NCBI GenBank assembly: GCA_012932295.1
Contig: JAAONU010000020.1
Coordinates: 702,378-766,377, forward strand
Direction of reading: 5' to 3'
Length of the DNA stretch: 64,000 nucleotides
Source of the DNA: Cyclina sinensis
Lineage: Eukaryota; Mollusca; Bivalvia; Venerida; Veneridae
Shown in pieces: positions 22,900-33,487 of this stretch. Numbering within the stretch: the stretch's first letter is position 1; each line of letters opens with the position of its first letter. A program made the translations under genes and the position numbers. The notes under the pieces were generated by a model. The model was not told the DNA's origin, searched no databases, and was given only the letters and a program-made list of their open reading frames with translations.

Positions 22900-24074
22900 T
22901 CGTGTCGTGTTTTTATGGACTTTATATGAAAAGAGATACACGTGTGGTTAGAAACCGAAACAGAAACAGAGTTTAATTAATTTTCATATTTTACATTCAC
23001 CTGAAATTTTCTTTTGTATTTTTTGTGGTTTTGAAATAGACTACACAAATGTATTTCTGTTGACACGAAGACTGGTCCGAGTTATTTCATTTTATTTCAA
23101 TAATGAATTTATTGCTGCATGTGCTGATCTATTATTTATCAAAATTTCGCACTGAAAGTCCGAATCCATACCTCATTTTTTTTGAAATAGTAGAATCGTG
23201 TGCTTCATGTAAAACTTCCCTTAGGCTGGGGACGTTTGTAATTCTGTTACAAATTCTTGCGATTTTTTTCATATTCTTTTGTTTGTGTATGATTTGTTCT
23301 CATTGTCTTAATATTTTCTATAGACAAGTAATGTTTAATTCTCAATTCTATATAGTTATTACTGTGCTTACATCACAAGGCATTCAAATGGATCAAAGTC
23401 AAGTACGCTTCGTTATATATAATATTCTCGATGTATCCCAACTTCAACAGTGGATACATCTTCGTTTTAACACACAATCATGCATGAACATGTATATTAA
23501 GAAACTAAACTAAGTGAAGATATGGGCTGCGTATAAAGCGTCTTAGTTTAATGTACTGTAAAACTTATTGTAGTAAGTCGAAACTCTTTAATCATATCAC
23601 TTAAAACATTTTTCTTTTGTTGAGACCTACTAATGTGCATATAACATGTGTTTAACACAAATTTATTTCAACTTAGGAATACATATACCATGAAACAAGG
23701 TTTATTCCCAAATATTTTTATGCTAATACATACTTTCTTTCTACTGCTAAATGTTCTGTTATTATTATGGGAAGTATGACAAAGGTACCCTGGTGTTTTA
23801 CTCCATCATTTTAGCAAAGTCAAAGAGATATATACACATAAAAAACACACGTTTAACTGTTCTACATACTAACTGTCCTTGTCAATTATTATGATAAAAA
23901 GTTCGGAAAAAAAGTATGTGAATGCAATTTATTAAGATAAACGCACAAAATCATTTTGTTCAGATTACAAACATACGAAAGTTATTACAAGTGTACACAC
24001 ATGTTCTATGATACAATGCCGTACTGCATTTAGTACTTATTTAATGAATGTCCTACAACAGGCATTACTTCCTG

Positions 24075-24107
<33 letters not shown>

Positions 24108-25228
24108 CAAACAAGTTTTATTTCAGTTTTATTTACGAATTATCATGCGCGGAAAACATTTGTCATAGACAAACAACAAAACATGGTGCATGAACGATGT
24201 ATACAGTAGGTCTGAATAGAAAAACAACCTAAATCTTACAATGTGAAATAACATCATATACAGTAACCAATTAAAGTTACTTGAAGTATACACTTCAGAA
24301 AGATATAGGGAATCATTATTTGTGTTTTAATGGAGACATGGAAGGAACACACAGACAAGATTATCCAAACTCTGATACCCGGTTCTGTTTTACATATGTA
24401 TTGCAGAAGATTAGTGCAATGATACAATTGTATGATTATATACACGAAAGCATAATAAGATATCATCGTTATAATCAAGACATGCATTAAACAGAACAAA
24501 AGAAATATTATGACATTGACACCGTAAAAAAAAAAAATAATGTTGTTGTTTTTTTGTTGTTGTTTTTTTACAAAATCATAATGGGTAACGAAGTTATAGA
24601 AATAATATCTTTCCTGGGGAAAGTAAATGTGTTAAAAATTCATTCATTGGTCCTTACAAAAGAATAACGTTATGAATTTAAAACACAATCACAATTTATA
24701 TTTTCTCACGAGAATGAGGAACATTTCGCTCTGTCAATGACAAAACATTTATCCGAACTATAGCATATCATCATTGAGTTCAAACAATAAATGTATGACT
24801 CTTAAATGATACAGGGGATGCGACAACAAACGGGGGAAACTATCTCCCTTATATAATTTTAATTATAAGAAGAAAGAAAAAAATCACACTATATTGGTGT
24901 CATCGTTGGTTACAACACATTACAAACTTTACGTAAAACAATTAACGTGTAAAATATGTTTATCCGCTACAAAGTCAGATTTTAAGGTAAAAAGAACATA
25001 ATCAGTCTATTGGTGAAAATCCTTAATGCTTACATTTCCTCAACTTAATGAATAGAACGAAATTTAGAGTATTAACACAGTGTGAGTAACTAACTTGATT
25101 TATGATTAAAACATAATTACAGAAAATCAAATTTCATTTAAGATATACTTGTTTTACAATACATCCAAACTATCCAGGTAAATACTAGTTTGCTGTTTTC
25201 TACATTTGCATGTAGTTCGGTAAATTCA
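22900..25228. other. No gene recognised; (TAA)n microsatellite
   Basis: The 136-codon plus frame at 23103-23513 is hydrophobic with no recognised motif and no codon signal distinct from the AT-rich background. A (TAA)n microsatellite lies at 24076-24106. Confidence 0.45.
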
Positions 25229-25656
25229 TTTTAAAGGGGCTGTGCTCCAGATAACACAATAAAGAAAGTTTTCTTGTATTATAAATTTATTGTGATATTT
25301 ATGATTAATGTTTAAAAGCTGACTAACTGACAAAAAACAAGTCAGGTAATCACAGTATAAATTGATTTTTTTCCTTTCATAGTGCTATACCGTAGCGCGA
25401 CGGTATAACTATATTGTATAAGATTTAAAGTAAACAATAGTTATTTCACATGCGGCAATAGTGGTGACAGTTAAAAGCGTTGTTAATATTTTGTTAACAT
25501 GAGGGTCCAGAGTTCAAATCCGGCTGGAGCGAATATATTGTTTTTGTTCTATTTTGACTTTTATAATCAGTTTTGAAGTAAAGTATCATGTTGTTATAAT
25601 CTCACGGCATCAAGTAAAAAAATATATATCAAATCTGGAGTTCAGCCTCTTTAAAA
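25229..25656. mobile_element. 428-bp inverted-repeat element (MITE-like)
   Basis: The ends carry 24-bp terminal inverted repeats, left TTTTAAAGGGGCTGTGCTCC (then AGAT) and the right end its complement with three mismatches. TTAA occurs at both outer edges (25231-25234 and 25651-25654), which would suit a piggyBac-type target, though this is not certain. Inside are a palindrome at about 25387-25406 (ATACCGT/ACGGTAT arms) and a tRNA B-box-like GAGTTCAAATCCGGCTGG near 25509. No coding capacity. Confidence 0.75.
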
Positions 25657-25824
25657 ACAAAACCATACACCATGATTTATTTTGTTCAGTTTCACTGAGA
25701 TAATTTATAAGAGCTACATCCTGCCAGTTTGCAATCGGTAAAATGTTTCTTTTCAGAATGTCTGATAGTCATACGTTTGTTTTTTTGAAATATAGTACAC
25801 AAACAGCGTTTAGATTAGACATAC

Positions 25825-25929
25825 TTCGCCAATGTCTGTCCCTATCTTGTATGGACGATGTATCTTTTTACCATAATCCCACTTCACATCGACTGTTCCG
25901 TCAGAGTGAACTTTGGTAACAGTCCCATC
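25825..25929 (-). CDS. MIB/HERC2-domain half exon (copy 2)
   Basis: A 105-nt, 35-codon exon lies between an acceptor (TTTTACTTGTAG) and a donor (GAA/GTATGT). It is open only in phase 0. It starts DGTVTKVHSDGTVDVKWDYG and ends with KIGTDIGE. This fits the C-terminal half of the MIB/HERC2 domain (pattern GTV..V..DG.V.V.WD.G...YR.G), a small barrel found in Mind-bomb and HERC2 ubiquitin ligases and in expanded mollusc gene families. The N-terminal half (RV.RGPDW.W.DQDGG) would be on an upstream exon at higher coordinates, which I could not find. The same exon begins at 24 in copy A. The B-box exon at 62349-63282 is on the same strand upstream but ends in phase 1, so it cannot join here directly. 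Confidence 0.7.
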
Positions 25930-26860
25930 CTACAAGTAAAAGACTAACTTTACAAATAAACATGTAACTATTATATCAATAACTGCAATAATTTATCTAC
26001 ACACATGTATCTATACACAAACCAACTGTGTAAGGATTCATCTTCAGTTATTAGAAATAATGTCAATAATACTAATAACAATAATAATAAGAATAAGGCA
26101 GAAGATAAAGAAGAAGCTAAACTATAATAAAGTAAACAAAACGAAACATAAGATATTCAATTATACTAAATCTTAATGATAAATAACCTACTGAAAGGAA
26201 AAGAAAAACACACTTTGAAGATGTAAAGTACATTCTATGATGTCCTACTCTTTATGAGTCAGTCGGTAGATGCGTGATACATATTCAGAAATAGTTTCTT
26301 ATTTCTACACCTTTTCTGCATTAGAACACTGTGTGTAGAACTGAATGGTTTAGATTTATTTTTAAAGAGCAGTAGCCACTTAGTGTAGACAACATGGATT
26401 AATTCTTCTTCACGCTCATTAAATTCTTCACACATTATTTGAACGTTGAATTAACTTAAGAGATATTATGAAAAAAAGATATTAAGTAAAGAAGTAGGTT
26501 GAATTTACCTAAGAGAATTTAATATGGAATACAAAATTTAATTATATGTATTTCATTTTACTATCCAGGACACGGCCTTTATACTATTATAATATGTATC
26601 TAACATAATTATCATATGGACAGAATAGTATCTTTTCACAACATTTACATTATTTTCATTACTTGTACATGTCATATAGCATATCTTATTATTACAAACT
26701 AACATATCGTATTTAAATTGTTTTATCAACAATATTACACGTCAGTTTGTTCTAGCTGAATCATGTGACCGTTCATTGTATTATGACAATCTGCCTTTAA
26801 AAACAGAACGAGTGACATAAGTATCATTATCGAATAATGTTGATAAATGAATTTAAGGAG
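25904..26860. repeat. Segmental duplication, copy B (partner 1-900 and 2335-2455)
   Basis: Collinear with the start of the window, including the exon edge and about 0.8 kb of intron; see the entries at 1 and 2335 for landmarks. Offset to copy A is about 25.9 kb at the exon. Confidence 0.75.
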
Positions 26861-28630
26861 TCGATGGATTCTGATTATATTTTGTACTCAAATGTAACAT
26901 CATTAAATACAGATTGATTTCAAATTTGGGCAGAGATCGATAAATGTTTAAATAGTTTTTGTTTCTTTTCAAATTACCAGTTTCAAACTTGGTTTGATGA
27001 TTTAAAATCTTACGTAATACAATCTGTATAATGTTGTCTTTCTTTTCATGAACTAGAGATAATTTCTTTTTACATGTTTCTTTTTCCTACAAAAGAAATT
27101 TCCGTCTCCATCAAGGACATCAGTGGGGGTTTTAATCTCATTCAGCGATAGCTCTTGTTATTATCATTATTATTATTAATATTAATTATTTATTAATTAT
27201 TAATTATTATCATTATTATTATTATCAAGTGGTTCGTATCAGACAGACGTTTTTTATTGTTTTTCGTTGCGCGTAAACGAAACTATGAAAGACATCATCA
27301 ACAACTACATGTCGCTAAGGGCGTAGAAGGTGCGGTTTACAATGGACGATCGCTACTCCTTTACTAGTAAAACGGTTTTGATGAAAACATTCTTCTTGCT
27401 TATATTTTGAAATATCTACCTAGTGCACATATTTTTGTAACAGACATCTCGTTGACTATTCAATATAAAAGAAAGTCAAAAATGTGCGATATGTAATTAG
27501 CGCATTGATAAGAAAAAAAGCAATAAGGCCTGATTCTTTACATGAATTTTGAAAATACAGATTTTTAACAAAAGTGGTTCTTTACTTATGTTCCGTTAGT
27601 TATTTCACTTGCAGTTAACAATACACAAACTGAACATGTCAAAGACTTTTTTTATTTTTTTTATTTTTTTTCTACATGTTCTAGGGAAGCAAAAGTTATT
27701 AGCTCTACTCGATGCTTCCAACATTCAGGGGTATAGATACGTGTATTTCTAACAAAAATAAGCCTGTAAGCAATTGATTCTTAAAGGATTGAGGGGCTAT
27801 GAAAGAAGCCATCCAAAGCTAAATATAACAACTTCACAGATTCCTTAAACATTTCACTTTGTTACTAAATTTTCTTAGCAAATAAAAAAAAAACAAAAAA
27901 AAAAAAAAAAACAAACAAACAAACAAAACAACAACAACAAACAAACAAAGAATATAATAATAAGTCAATCAGTTTAATATGTATCAATATATGTGACATT
28001 TTGTTGCGAGTATTTATGTAGATTCGGCCTTAAAATATATCAGAACCAAATGTTTGCAAACAAATCTCACTTTACCTTTTTTAACTGAATTAACATTATA
28101 TTGTTGGAAACGGTGCATGCTCCCTACACAAACACACGAGAGTAAAAGAAACGTACACTTGAGGAAGATGTAGAGAGAACGATTTACCTTTTGTTTCATG
28201 ATGAAGAGATCTGGATGGGAAATATTATGGAACTATGTTTATAATGAAAGAAAAGTAATTTGGGGTGTAGGTTGATGTAATTTGGGTGAGATTACGTATA
28301 AGGTAATAAGGTAAATGTTGAAACAGAATTTGTTAAATGATTGGGTTGTAATAAAGTTGTATGACCCTCTATTTTTTACAAAAGCAACAAATAAAAAGGA
28401 ATTTTAAAGAGAAACTTGTTAACATATTGATATGTCAATACAGGCAACGTGGGGTTGACTAAACATTTTCAGTCAAAAATAATTTCACCTCGTAATCGTT
28501 TTTCTTTTCAAAGTATAAATACCTTAAATACATTTCCCAGTATGTTTTATATAAAAAATGCAAAACATTGTCACACCTAACCAGACCCATTTAAGGGTCC
28601 CCATTTAAATCCAAGTAAACAAGTAAAAGT
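26861..28630. other. No gene recognised; low-complexity tracts
   Basis: Contains an ATT/TAAT-rich tract (about 27160-27230) and an A-rich (AAAC)n tract (about 27883-27950). No coding feature supported. Confidence 0.5.
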
Positions 28631-28632
28631 TA

Positions 28633-29620
28633 TCGGATATACTATTCAGTACAATATATAACATTTTGAAAAAAAAATCTGGTTCAGTAAAAAATAAAGA
28701 CAGAAGTGGTAGACCAGCATTTGTGACTGGGAGAGGAGATTATCAGAGAGTGACTGGGAGAGGAGGTTATCAGAGAGTGACTGGGAGAGGAGATTATCAG
28801 AGAGTGACTGGGAGAGGAGATTATCAGAGAGTGACTGGGAGAGGAGATTATCAGAGAGTGACTGGGAGAGGAGATTATCAGAGAGTGACTGGGAGAGGAG
28901 GTTATCAGAGAGTGACTGGGAGAGGAGATTATCAGAGAGTGACTGGGAGAGGAGGTTATCAGAGAGTGACTGGGAGAGGAGATTATCAGAGAGTGACTGG
29001 GAGAGGAGATTATCAGAGAGTGACTGGGAGAGGAGATTATCAGAGAGTGACTGGGAGAGGAGGTTATCAGAGAGTGACTTGGAGAGGAGATTATCAGAGA
29101 GTGACTGGGAGAGGAGGTTATCAGAGAGTGACTGGGAGAGGAGATTATCAGAGAGTGACTGGGAGAGGAGGTTATCAGAGAGTGACTGGGAGAGGAGGTT
29201 ATCAGAGAGTGACTGGAAGAGGAGATTATCAGAGAGTGGATGGTAAAGAAAAACAGGAGCTATTCATTATATGAGATTACTATGACATCCAAAGAAAAAA
29301 GTAACAGTCCATATTAATAAGGGCTTTTCATTGTCGTTTAAACAGACATGTTTTTATAAGGGAATGTTAAGGGGAAACATTTTTATAAAAAATGTTTTAA
29401 GTGTTATTCAGATAAAGAGACTGTTGCATTGGACTGTTGCAAGACAATGAAAGCATTTTTTTTTCGGATGGGAGCCAGCTTTATGTGGTTAATGATAAAG
29501 GAGTGTATGTTTGGAGAAAGCAATGGAAAGGGCACAGACCTGACTTTATTCAAACAAAGGACAATAGAGAGTTTCTTTTAGTGGTATATGGCTGTATTTG
29601 TTTGTTGGGCAATTGTTGAA
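28633..29620 (+). pseudogene. Tc1/mariner transposase relic with expanded linker
   Basis: From about 28633 the frame reads STIYNILKKKSGSV then KNKDRSGRP, the end of the second helix-turn-helix and the GRPR-like linker typical of Tc1 transposases. The next segment, normally a short V-T-x-R-x-D stretch, is a perfect in-frame array of nine-residue units (VTGRGDYQR, with D/G alternation), 19 copies at 28723-29235. The frame stops at 29272-29274. After about 160 bp of decayed sequence, the catalytic domain reappears (frame 29437-29619) with IFFSDGSQLY (first catalytic Asp kept, the following Glu changed to Gly), VWRKQWKGHRPDF and VYGCICLLG. The second and third acidic blocks are deleted; the non-coding 3' end resumes at about 29690. 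Sister relic: 8036-8955. Not functional as a transposase. Confidence 0.85.
28723..29235 (+). repeat. 27-bp minisatellite, 19 copies, inside transposase frame
   Basis: Unit GTGACTGGGAGAGGAGATTA followed by TCAGAGA; 513 bp is exactly 19 units. Differences between units are almost confined to GAT/GGT (Asp/Gly), with one GGG to TGG change near 29078. The array is very uniform and in frame throughout (VTGRGDYQR or VTGRGGYQR). The unit matches the transposase linker sequence just after GRP, so it appears to have arisen by local duplication there. Confidence 0.95.
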
Positions 29621-29689
29621 ACTATTATTACTCCTGTTGAAGGTAATATCAAATCAGAAAAAAATACATTAAAATTCTTGATAATCATT

Positions 29690-30062
29690 TTTAGCGTACT
29701 GTTAGATGTTATAATGGCTTAAGGAAACATTTTAAAGTACTAAGGTGAATAATCTTGAATCAAAAATATCTTAAAATGCTTGTTGAGGTAGAAAGCGATA
29801 TTTGATTAACTACTGCCTATATCACTAATCCAAAATGGCCACCATTTTCACCAATACATTTCTCATCTTACTGTATGTTTCTCAAATAAAACTGTTCTAA
29901 ACTAATAATACTGCTCATATTGGCAGTGAGTTTCACTTCACCAAACACAAAAAGTCTCTCTTATCTTGTCCACTAAAATGTCAAAATACAAAGAAAATCC
30001 CACCAAAACTAGACTATAAATCCAAACCTATTGCACTAATTTGTTAAAAGTTTACAATGTTC
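29690..30062 (+). mobile_element. Tc1 relic 3' non-coding end (partner 8640-8952)
   Basis: Aligned with the other relic through CATCTTACTGTATGTTTCTC, AACTGTTCTAAACTAATAAT and CCAAACCTATTGCACTAATT. Homology ends near AAAAGTTTACAATGTTCGTA. Confidence 0.75.
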
Positions 30063-30860
30063 GTATCTTGCAGCTAAATCGGAAGGTAGAATGTGTTATC
30101 CTGATACGTCAACAGAAACAACACCGTATATATTAGCGCCGTGCAATAATATATATGTTAGACCGAAATTATAAAGGTGTCGTGGTAGTCAACAATGTCT
30201 AATTAAAGTATTCACCAGAGTTCAAAATATCGCGATAAACGTCATTATGATATAATTAATGCGTTTTCCAAAACAAATTATTTACGCAGGAAGTACAAGA
30301 AAAACAGATGATGAAAGGCAACGAAACAGTCAAAGATACTCTTAGCATGTATGTATTGCACTAGCAGATCCAAAGGGGTGCGCCCCCCCCCCCCCCCCCC
30401 CCCTCGCCCACCACCCCAAAATCCCCGGACCATAGGTGCTATTATAGGTCTATTTTGAATATGTCTTTAAATAATGTATACTTTATTGTTCAACATTGAA
30501 TTGAATAATCTTATGCCCATGTGATATTGCCAAATCAGTATACTCTAGCATAATCGCAACCGTTGAAATAAGGTAGAAAATGGACACAAATTGGGCTGAA
30601 CATTTTGCGCCCCACCTAAAAATCCTGGATCCGCCCCTGTATTGCATACAGGACATCAGACGTAGCAGACGATCAAATTTCCAACAGATATTGAAAAGTA
30701 TACATGTTTAATTCCTTTAATGCATAATGTATTAAATTTCAATATAGCTCCTTACATCAATATTTACTAAAATAGATTAAGATCGGTTGTATGCATATGT
30801 CTTTATTTTGAGGCGACGTAGTTTCTAGCATGTGCATTGCGATGTAGATTACACCAAAAG
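30063..30860. repeat. Dispersed duplicate (partner 37013-37300), interrupted by a MITE
   Basis: AACTAAATCGGAAG-type sequence at about 30073 and GTAGCAGACGATCAAATTTC at about 30662 align with 37031 and 37096. Relative to the partner, this copy has about 235 bp of extra sequence (30105-30339) and the hAT-type MITE at 30362-30639. Confidence 0.75.
30362..30639. mobile_element. hAT-type MITE with 8-bp target duplication
   Basis: A 278-bp element with terminal inverted repeats (left TAGCAGATCCAAAGGGGTGC, right end reading CAGGGGCGGATCC on the complement). It is flanked by TATTGCAC (30354-30361) and TATTGCAT (30640-30647), the 8-bp duplication length of hAT transposons. The paralogous locus at 37071-37090 reads straight through without the element. 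A C-homopolymer run at about 30378-30402 lies in the left end. No coding capacity; it would need a hAT transposase in trans. Confidence 0.85.
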
Positions 30861-31016
30861 CAAAAATGCAGGTGCTTTGTCACTCAAATGATGATTATCT
30901 ACTTGCAAAATATTTCAGAAGAAATAGCTGCCGAAATGATTTTAACTTTTGAATTTGCCTAGCAACATTTTGATAAGGAAGTTAATTCCAGACTGAAAAT
31001 AAAGAATGCCCTACGT

Positions 31017-31305
31017 GGTTAATTAGGGAAATGTGACTTTTTTTAGGGTAAACAATGTCATGTGAAAAAAGCGGAATATAAGCACATTTGACTGCTGAAT
31101 GGTTTCAAACTGTAAAAAGGAAAACAAAAACAACAGATTTTTCCTTTTTATTTTGGATCGGTTAATTAGGGAAATGTGACTTTTTTTTTAGGGTAAACAA
31201 TGTCATGTGAAAAAAGCGGAATATAAGCACATTTGACTGCTGAATGGTTTCAAACTGTAAAAAGGAAAACAAAAACAACAGATTTTCCCTTTTTATTTTG
31301 GATCG
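31017..31305. repeat. 143-bp direct tandem duplication
   Basis: GGTTAATTAGGGAAATGTGA starts at 31017 and again at 31160, and each is followed by the same sequence through GATTTT(T/C)CCTTTTTATTTTGG and ATCG. The copies differ at one or two T-run lengths and about one base, so the duplication is recent. Confidence 0.95.
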
Positions 31306-32474
31306 CGTTCTTATGTACTAATTTTAGTAAGGTTTGAAGTATGTAAATAAGGTGTAAAAGATTCAATAATAACGTTATTATAGAACCGCCGACATGCTTT
31401 TAGTACCTATGAACAACAACAAGGAAGACCGGCAAAAACACGGGAGAAAGTTTTTGTCACGTGTTAAATTCAATCATTTTCTATCGTCACATCTGTATTT
31501 TTGTTGATATACACTTTAAAACAGATTTTGAAACAAATTGGAGAAAATAACTTCAAGTTCCTTACGTTTAGTTCTATGTCAACTCGGTAATACACCAATA
31601 CGAAATATTAAATTGTTGTGGTAGCAGTCCTTATATGGACTTAAATGGATTTCCGCTACTTCGAAATATTTTCTAAGGTGCGATTCATTCTTCTATGGCA
31701 TTTAAGAAAGAATCATGAAAGAACTAAAATTTTAGAAGTGTCATTAAATGACGGCGAATTGTTAACTATAACCGAACAAGAATGTAGTTGTCTTTCCCAA
31801 GAAGTGCCAACTGCCCTTAGAACTATGTGTTAGAAGGTATTTGTTTCTCAATATGTTTACTTCGGATTTCATGTGTTTTTGTAATAATAATCATTTTAAG
31901 AAAAAAAAAACATCTTTTTGACCACAGGCATTACACAGTAACATTTTCCTAGATTTCTGTCAAAAGAACGTGCATTTGTTTTGGCTTTCATGTTTGGTAA
32001 TATAACCGTTAAAAAGGGTAAAACATTTAAAATTCTTATATACGCAAAACATATTCCACTTTTGGATATTTTAGGGCGGACATTTTATTTATGACTTAAT
32101 AAAGCTTATTATTTTATAAAGCTTAAGAAAAAAATCATTCAGAGATGAAATATTACATCCGATTTACGTGGTGATAATATGAACAACATTTTTAACACGA
32201 ATTAGCTGCAAAGGCCAAAGAGATAAAGAGGGAGTGTGGCTGGCATCATCTCAGAATCAGCAAGTATATTCATATATTGTGAGGAACCGTAAATGAATAT
32301 TGTACTAAAATTCATTTTGTCCGAAATAGTTTGTTTCCATGGAAACAGAGTTAAACTAATGTTCTTAAAGACAACATTCTTTACCAGGAAAATGATGCAA
32401 AATTTTCCTTTTTAACAATCTGGAGGCTGTTGGAGGTTATTTCCATAGAAACGGAAGGAATTTCGATAAAAGAT
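31306..32474. other. No gene recognised
   Basis: AT-rich. The 62-codon plus frame at 31645-31833 has no recognised motif or splice support. Confidence 0.5.
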
Positions 32475-32640
32475 ATCTGTTTTGATTTTAATATGATGTT
32501 GTCTACACAGGCATCAAACTTTTGTTAAAATCTGTTACTATGCGTGCCAAAATTGTTCATTACAGAGAATTCATGTCAAATACTTAAAACAAACATTTTA
32601 ATCCACGAAGTCATGTTTCAAAAAGGGATATCTTTAAACA
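32475..32640. repeat. Duplicated block (partner 9645-9815)
   Basis: See the entry at 9645; ACTTTTGTTAAAATCTGTTA at about 32518 and ACAGAGAATTCAT near 32562 are the clearest anchors. Confidence 0.65.
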
Positions 32641-32653
32641 AAATTGAATAACT

Positions 32654-32860
32654 ACAGTATAACCTCCACTAACGGTCACCTCCCACTGACCGTCACCTCC
32701 TTACAACAGCCACTTTGACTTCCCCCCGTTTGTTGTTCTATATATTTTAACTTTCGCCGGCGGTCACCTCCGAACTCCAGCCAACGGCCAGTTTTTTCAG
32801 CCAGTCTAATTGCAAAACCTCTCGAACGGCCAGTAGCCAGGGCACAAATTTATTTTTTTC
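32654..32860. mobile_element. pogo/Tigger-like terminus
   Basis: After a TA dinucleotide the sequence reads CAGTATAACCTCCACTAACG then GTCACC, close to the CAGT..AACCTC..TA.CGG.CACC terminal repeat of pogo-superfamily elements, which insert at TA. Repeated GGTCACCTCC/GGCCAGT motifs follow to about 32860. The opposite terminus was not found, so this is one end or a solo fragment. Confidence 0.5.
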
Positions 32861-33059
32861 GGGATGTTTAATGTTTTTAATTTGACGGAAAGATTGAAAC
32901 AAAAATCTGTAAACAAACAACAGCACGTCTGTTATTATATTTCTATCATATTTATAGTGTATATATTGAAGAAACGAGACAGAAATCATACAACTTTTTG
33001 CCTGTTTACCCTTTCAAATCAAATAAAAAATACTTCTATCGTGCAGACAATACATTGTT

Positions 33060-33160
33060 GATGGACGGACTCACGCACGCACAGTCGACGAACGACGGAC
33101 ATCAGAAGATCACAAAAGCTCACTATGACCACAAAATGATCAGGGAAGCTAAAACATTAC
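33060..33160. repeat. Fragment of bivalve-type interspersed repeat
   Basis: GATGGACGGACTCACGCACG followed by GATCACAAAAGCTCACTATG resembles the tail of repeats with GACGGAC tracts seen elsewhere in the window. Short and incomplete. Confidence 0.4.
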
Positions 33161-33487
33161 TTTTCTTATTATAGATAAAAACACACATTCGCAAAATTGT
33201 AATATATAATTGGTATGTACAATGTTCTTTTAATATACAGCCAATTAGTATAAAGTTATCTCTTAAATTTTAATAAACTCTTTCTGTTATATGAAGCTTA
33301 TTATTTGACGTTAAGGTCATATAATATATCAGATTTGACTTTCAGCGCTCACAGAATCTGCTGCACTTTCTGGACCAAAAGGTGTCCCATACTTGCTGTA
33401 CTTTCCATGTGTCAAATACGCTTCTTACACTTACTGCACATTTGTCACTTACTGTGCATCTTAGCATTATTTAGCTTCAAAGTATTT

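Noticed and set aside
23103..23513. 136-codon hydrophobic frame
   Set aside because: No recognisable motif, no composition shift from the AT-rich background, and no splice or homology support.
25440..25540. Functional tRNA gene at the B-box-like sequence
   Set aside because: No matching acceptor or D stem; it lies inside an inverted-repeat element.
28723..29235. RGD motif repeated 12 or so times as a possible adhesion protein
   Set aside because: The frame lies inside a broken transposase, has no signal peptide, and RGD appears by virtue of the repeat unit; no evidence of function.
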